From Legionellales bacterium UBA5158 (GTDB taxonomy: Bacteria > Pseudomonadota > Gammaproteobacteria > DSM-16500), in assembly GCA_002413665.1 (NCBI GenBank), contig DHXK01000156.1, positions 1 through 9,624 on the forward strand: a stretch of DNA of 9,624 bases. The letters run 5' to 3'. Of this stretch, positions 7,025 to 9,624 are shown in pieces (the stretch's first letter is position 1; each line of letters starts with the position of its first letter). The notes below the pieces were generated by a model. That model was not told the origin of the DNA and did no database searches. It saw only the letters and a list, made by a program, of their open reading frames with translations. The translations under genes were made by a program, and so were the position numbers.

Positions 7025-7990
7025 GTGAGAACTCAAATGCTGGCATCAGCGGAAATTGAAAATGAAAAATCGGCTTTAGCATTCTTGAGCGAATTGATTA
7101 TTTCAGAAGCCGAAGAAGATCATGCAATCGCTTCTGACGTATTAAAAAATTGCAAGCCCAGTATGGTTTTAAAATTAATAAAACATAATCCTGATCCTTC
7201 CAACCAACAAAAAATAAAAGAGTTTTGCATGTTGGAAGGCTCGCCTCATGTTCAGGAATGGGCAGATACTCTGAGAGAACAGCGTTTTCAAGGGAAAACT
7301 ATTAAAGCCATTGATGGGACAATAGCTAGTTCTACCCTAGATCAATATTTAGGATCTTTCTTGTTTAACGAATTTAAAAAAAACCAACAATCTGATCCAA
7401 TGATGGGGTTATCTTCTTTGCGCATGGCGTGTGAACTTAATTTTTTTTACGCTTTAAGAGAACGTGTAGAAAATAATGTAACGAAAATTAAAGCTTTTGA
7501 AGAAACAGGGAAAGATTGGCAAGAAGCTGAAATGACTCTCTTAAGTGATTCGGCCAAATTAGGCCATACATTTTGGAGTCTAGGTTATATTCATTCCGCG
7601 CTTATTTTGTTAGATCTTGGAAATACTTTTGCTGAAAAACATAGCAAGAAAAGTGATGCAGGCTCAGCAGAATCGGTGATGGAAAATGAAAGATATAAAT
7701 TATTAGCAATTAAATTTTACGAAGAAGCAGTATCGCATTTTTTTCGTGCTAACTTTTTATTTTCTCAAAAAGCATCAGTGGAAGTCAGTTCTGTTATTTG
7801 CGAAGAAAACGAATTAGCCGCTGTATTTAAATTTAGTAATTTAGGTGAAGCGCAGCATTATATAAAAGCCTCTATAAAAAATTATGTCAGTGATTCAAGA
7901 TATACGACATTGCTTAAAAATGTAGAAGATGAAATTAGTAGTATATTTAACAAAAATGGTAAAGAGACTAGGAAAAACTCACCACGTTAG
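7025..7990 (+). CDS. helical protein of unknown function, paralogue of the 2514-3410 product
   Basis: Encodes 321 aa from GTG 7025 (see the GGAGG at 7014-7018); an ATG start at 7019 would add two residues. It aligns over most of its length with the 298-aa protein of the opposite operon: KEFC followed by EWADTLRE, QGKTIKAID, TLDQYLG, FYALRERVENNVTKI, FWSLGYIHSALILLDLGN, and VIC followed by VFKF and HYI. The N-terminal L-x-P...NP...C...W...L spacing is vaguely F-box-like, but too weak to call. The region around SLGYIHSALILLDLGN and KFYEEAVSHFFRA looks TPR-like. No signal peptide or membrane segment is seen, and the tail is basic (KNGKETRKNSPR). It is second in the operon, 33 nt after the 216-aa gene. 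A weak 4-bp stem followed by T7 (8017-8023) may end the transcript. From memory a Legionellales DUF such as DUF5630 is possible; function unknown. Confidence 0.85.
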   Translation: MRTQMLASAEIENEKSALAFLSELIISEAEEDHAIASDVLKNCKPSMVLKLIKHNPDPSNQQKIKEFCMLEGSPHVQEWADTLREQRFQGKTIKAIDGTIASSTLDQYLGSFLFNEFKKNQQSDPMMGLSSLRMACELNFFYALRERVENNVTKIKAFEETGKDWQEAEMTLLSDSAKLGHTFWSLGYIHSALILLDLGNTFAEKHSKKSDAGSAESVMENERYKLLAIKFYEEAVSHFFRANFLFSQKASVEVSSVICEENELAAVFKFSNLGEAQHYIKASIKNYVSDSRYTTLLKNVEDEISSIFNKNGKETRKNSPR

Positions 7991-7994
7991 AAAT

Positions 7995-8023
7995 GGTCTG
8001 CATGCTTACTGACTGATTTTTTT
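7995..8023 (+). terminator. weak possible terminator after the 321-aa gene
   Basis: A 4-bp stem (GGTC 7995-7998 with GACT 8011-8014, one G-T pair) encloses a 12-nt loop and is followed 2 nt later by seven Ts (8017-8023). The stem is poor, so termination here is uncertain. Confidence 0.25.
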
Positions 8024-8053
8024 GAACGTAGAGTTGAATAGACAAAATTTTCC

Positions 8054-8083
8054 AAAAAAAAGGGGCAGTATAAAATACTGCCC
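8054..8083 (-). terminator. strong Rho-independent terminator of the minus-strand small RNA
   Basis: On the minus strand GGGCAGTA (8083-8076) pairs perfectly with TACTGCCC (8070-8063) around a 5-nt loop, followed by C and eight Ts (8061-8054). There is no T-run on the plus-strand side, so it works leftward. Its presence with no protein gene upstream on that strand is strong evidence for a non-coding transcript. Confidence 0.88.
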
Positions 8084-8188
8084 AAGTTGATCATGTCTGG
8101 CAATCCTTGCCAACATTCCATCCGTGAACACAAAACGAGGAGTGGTTGCACAAGTCCATTTTTGCATGAAGTAGTCATCCTTGACCAC
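8054..8188 (-). ncRNA. candidate CsrA/RsmA-titrating small RNA (RsmY/RsmZ/CsrB type)
   Basis: On the minus strand five ANGGA motifs fall within 79 nt: 8182-8178, 8159-8155, 8125-8121, 8121-8117 and 8108-8104. The first is the 4-nt AGGA loop of a 7-bp hairpin (8188-8171, GTGGTCA/TGACTAC with one G-U pair), and its CAAGGATG matches the CsrA consensus core CARGGAUG. The last caps a roughly 10-bp hairpin (8116-8093, one bulge) built on GGCAA/TTGCC. The second can lie in the loop of a TGCAAA/TTGTGCA stem with one bulged G, and the middle pair near a short TTC/GAA stem. The segment ends in a perfect terminator (8083-8054). A start near 8188, set by a -10-like TACACT (8200-8195), gives about 134 nt, the size of RsmZ-type RNAs; a start near 8266 is possible. 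Such RNAs sequester the translational repressor CsrA/RsmA. The short minus-strand reading frames here lack ribosome binding sites and run through the terminator. Confidence 0.68.
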
Positions 8189-8194
8189 GACGTA

Positions 8195-8200
8195 AGTGTA
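8195..8200 (-). promoter_or_regulatory. possible -10 box of the small RNA
   Basis: TACACT on the minus strand (8200-8195) shares 4 of 6 bases with TATAAT and would start transcription at about 8188, exactly at the first GGA hairpin. No -35 hexamer is evident, as is common for activator-dependent promoters. The alternative is TTGATT (8299-8294) with AATACT or TACTTT (8278-8271), giving a start near 8266. Confidence 0.3.
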
Positions 8201-8230
8201 ACCAATTCTTTTGACGCAGGTATGGGCGAG

Positions 8231-8270
8231 TAATCGTTAGGCTAAAGATTTAATCGTTGGGCTTAACTTA
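8231..8270. repeat. tandem pair of 20-bp quasi-palindromic repeats
   Basis: Two adjacent 20-mers, each beginning TAATCGTT (8231-8250 and 8251-8270), match at about 15 of 20 positions. Each contains a quasi-palindrome, GTTAGGCTAAAG and GTTGGGCTTAAC. Relative to a small-RNA start at 8188 they occupy about -43 to -82, the usual place for an upstream activating site, so an operator role is plausible. Confidence 0.45.
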
Positions 8271-8314
8271 AAAGTATTCAAAAAATACATACAAATCAAA
8301 GGCATGCAGTAATA

Positions 8315-8328
8315 TAAAAATTTTCTAG
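8315..8328 (-). promoter_or_regulatory. possible LetA/GacA-like response-regulator site
   Basis: On the minus strand CTAGAAAATTTTTA agrees at 9 of the 12 fixed positions with the palindrome TNAGAAATTTCTNA reported upstream of Legionella rsmY and rsmZ (consensus from memory). It is centred about 55 bp before the alternative small-RNA start near 8266. AT-rich sequence produces such matches easily, so this is tentative. Confidence 0.25.
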
Positions 8329-8412
8329 CACTTTAATCTTACCCATTCTTTCCGTTTTGTCTAATTTTTGCGGGGCGAATGGCTTACATCCTGCGTCATG
8401 AAATCCCCATTA

Positions 8413-8458
8413 GTTGCGTTGAAAGAAGTGTCTATTAGTCTCAACCACTTCTTGCAAC
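8413..8458 (+). other. imperfect hairpin upstream of argS
   Basis: GTTGC (8413-8417) and AAGAAGTG (8423-8430) pair with CACTTCTT (8446-8453) and GCAAC (8454-8458), leaving a 5-nt bulge and a 15-nt loop. An alternative inner pairing GTTGA (8418-8422) / TCAAC (8441-8445) is possible. There is no T-run, so it is not a standard terminator. Its 3' arm covers the -35 of the argS promoter. Confidence 0.4.
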
Positions 8459-8479
8459 TTACCCAAGACAAGAGATAAT
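8452..8479 (+). promoter_or_regulatory. probable argS promoter
   Basis: TTGCAA (8452-8457) and GATAAT (8474-8479) with a 16-bp spacer predict a start near 8486 and a leader of only about 23 nt before ATG 8509. The ribosome-binding signal in that leader is weak (AGGCG, 8494-8498). Confidence 0.5.
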
Positions 8480-8508
8480 ACGAGTAAACCTACAGGCGTA
8501 TTGAACAC

Positions 8509-9624
8509 ATGAAACAACTTATAGAACAGCTCATTAAAGCATCGTTTGATAAACTTTCTGCGGCAGGCGAATTTTCCTTTGCTTACCCCAAAGTTCAAAT
8601 TGATGCAGCAAAAGATCTTCAGCATGGCGATTTCGCCTGTAATATTGCTTTAATTTTAGCAAAACCTGCAAAACGTAAACCGCGAGATATCGCTGAACTG
8701 ATCGTACAGAACTTACCGTCCTCCCATTTAGTCACAAAAGTGGAAATAGCGGGTCCAGGATTTATTAATTTTTTTCTTGCGCCAGAAGCTTTTCAAGCCA
8801 TCATTCCTGAAATTTTAAGCGCGGGTAAAAATTATGGTCGCGCTGACATAGGGAAAGGCCAACGTATTTTAGTGGAGTTTGTTTCATCTAATCCTACAGG
8901 CCCACTTCATGTGGGTCACGGCCGCCACGCAGCTTATGGTGCGGTAGTATCGGATTTGCTAGAGCATATTGGTTATTCAGTACATAGGGAATACTATGTT
9001 AACGATGCCGGCCGGCAAATGGATATTTTAGCCGTGAGTGTTTGGTTGCGATATTTGGAACTCTGTGGAGAAATATTTCCTTTCCCAGTGAATGGTTATA
9101 AAGGCGATTATATCGTTGCTATCGCTCAACACCTGAAAGAAAAATATGACAAAAATTTATTTAAAAAAGCTGCTGAAGTATTTGCAGATCAACCCCTAGA
9201 TGAGTCAGCAGGCGGTGATAAAGAAGTTTATATCGATGCAATCGTTGTACGCGCAAAACAATTACTAGGTGAAGATTTTTATTTACAGATTTTCGATCTG
9301 ACGTTAGAAATGATTTTAACCGACATTCGAGAAGATCTCGCAGAATTTGGGGTGAAATTTCAAGAATGGTTTTCCGAACGGAGTTTCACCCAAACTGATA
9401 TTGTTGATAAGCATATAGCACAAATGCAAAAAGATGATTTGGTGTATGAACAAGATGGCGCTTTATGGTTTCGTTCCAGCAATTATGGTGATGATAAAGA
9501 CCGTGTTCTACAGCGTGCTAATGGGCAGCGCACTTATTTTGCAAATGATTTGCTTTACCATATTCATAAGTTTGAGCGTGGTTTTACAGCGGCCATTGAT
9601 ATATTTGGTTCGGATCATCATGGC
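8509..9624 (+). CDS. argS: arginyl-tRNA synthetase, 3'-truncated by the window edge
   Basis: Class I synthetase that charges tRNA-Arg with arginine in the cytoplasm. The frame starts at ATG 8509 (in-frame TAA at 8485 blocks an earlier start) and is open through the right edge, giving 372 of an expected 570-590 residues. The N-terminal tRNA-recognition domain (about 1-110) has the typical HGDFACNIALILAK block. The HIGH-type ATP-binding signature appears as NPTGPLHVGHGR at 128-139, followed by YYVNDAGRQM and, at the very end, the GSDHHG motif (367-372). The catalytic domain up to this point is intact; the anticodon-binding domain lies outside the window. The gene is preceded by its own promoter candidate and diverges from the small RNA. 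Codon use is closer to topA than to the orphan genes between, marking it as the right housekeeping border of the accessory block. Confidence 0.97.
   Translation, partial: MKQLIEQLIKASFDKLSAAGEFSFAYPKVQIDAAKDLQHGDFACNIALILAKPAKRKPRDIAELIVQNLPSSHLVTKVEIAGPGFINFFLAPEAFQAIIPEILSAGKNYGRADIGKGQRILVEFVSSNPTGPLHVGHGRHAAYGAVVSDLLEHIGYSVHREYYVNDAGRQMDILAVSVWLRYLELCGEIFPFPVNGYKGDYIVAIAQHLKEKYDKNLFKKAAEVFADQPLDESAGGDKEVYIDAIVVRAKQLLGEDFYLQIFDLTLEMILTDIREDLAEFGVKFQEWFSERSFTQTDIVDKHIAQMQKDDLVYEQDGALWFRSSNYGDDKDRVLQRANGQRTYFANDLLYHIHKFERGFTAAIDIFGSDHHG

Noticed and set aside
7987..8205. Two overlapping minus-strand reading frames of 60-72 codons downstream of the 321-aa gene
   Set aside because: They lack ribosome binding sites, run straight through the strong terminator hairpin and T8, and coincide with the GGA-hairpin small RNA, which explains the region better.
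8236..8267. GTTRRRY/RYYYAAC pairs recalling integron attC sites
   Set aside because: No integrase or gene cassette is present and the arrangement of half-sites is wrong; the tandem-repeat reading is simpler.
8342..8382. Inverted repeat CCATTC/GAATGG with inner CCG/CGG, REP-like
   Set aside because: Only six plus three base pairs around an internal loop, single copy in the window; not enough to call an element.
8410..8625. Minus-strand frame of 71 codons over the argS start
   Set aside because: It overlaps the argS coding start and promoter in antisense, with no support of its own.

Overview
This window looks like chromosome of an AT-rich gammaproteobacterium, most likely of the Legionella/Coxiella/Rickettsiella/Berkiella group (Legionellales). 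That rests on the style of TopA and ArgS, on AT-rich orphan genes with effector-like features, and on a candidate CsrA-binding small RNA; the exact genus cannot be read from the sequence. Two housekeeping genes frame it: the 3' part of topA (DNA topoisomerase I, 1-2092, +) and the 5' part of argS (arginyl-tRNA synthetase, 8509-9624, +). Between them lies about 6.4 kb of accessory DNA that is visibly more AT-rich than topA.

Layout of the accessory block: a minus-facing terminator (2118-2145); a small gene broken by an in-frame TAG (2188-2496, +); a two-gene minus operon whose first gene encodes a 425-aa protein with a circularly permuted papain/NlpC-P60-like core (3443-4720) and whose second encodes a 298-aa helical protein (2514-3410); a divergent promoter region; a 385-aa orphan gene (4988-6145, +); and a two-gene plus operon encoding a 216-aa probably disordered protein (6341-6991) and a 321-aa protein (7025-7990) that is a paralogue of the 298-aa one. 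The two operons mirror each other: in each, a different first gene is followed after 32-33 nt by a member of the same family. Three operon-leading genes carry a TATACTT box 30-33 nt before the start codon. None of the island proteins has an evident signal peptide or membrane segment, which fits cytoplasmic or type IV-secreted proteins; secretion is inference.

The 518 bp before argS hold no convincing protein gene, but the minus strand carries what looks like an RsmY/RsmZ/CsrB-type small RNA. Five ANGGA motifs occur within 79 nt. Two of them sit at the tips of strong hairpins, and the segment ends in a textbook Rho-independent terminator (8054-8083). Upstream of it are tandem quasi-palindromic 20-mers and a palindrome resembling the Legionella LetA box. 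If this is right, the window holds a post-transcriptional regulator that titrates CsrA/RsmA, a switch that controls virulence and growth phase in this group. argS has its own plausible promoter, overlapped by an imperfect hairpin.
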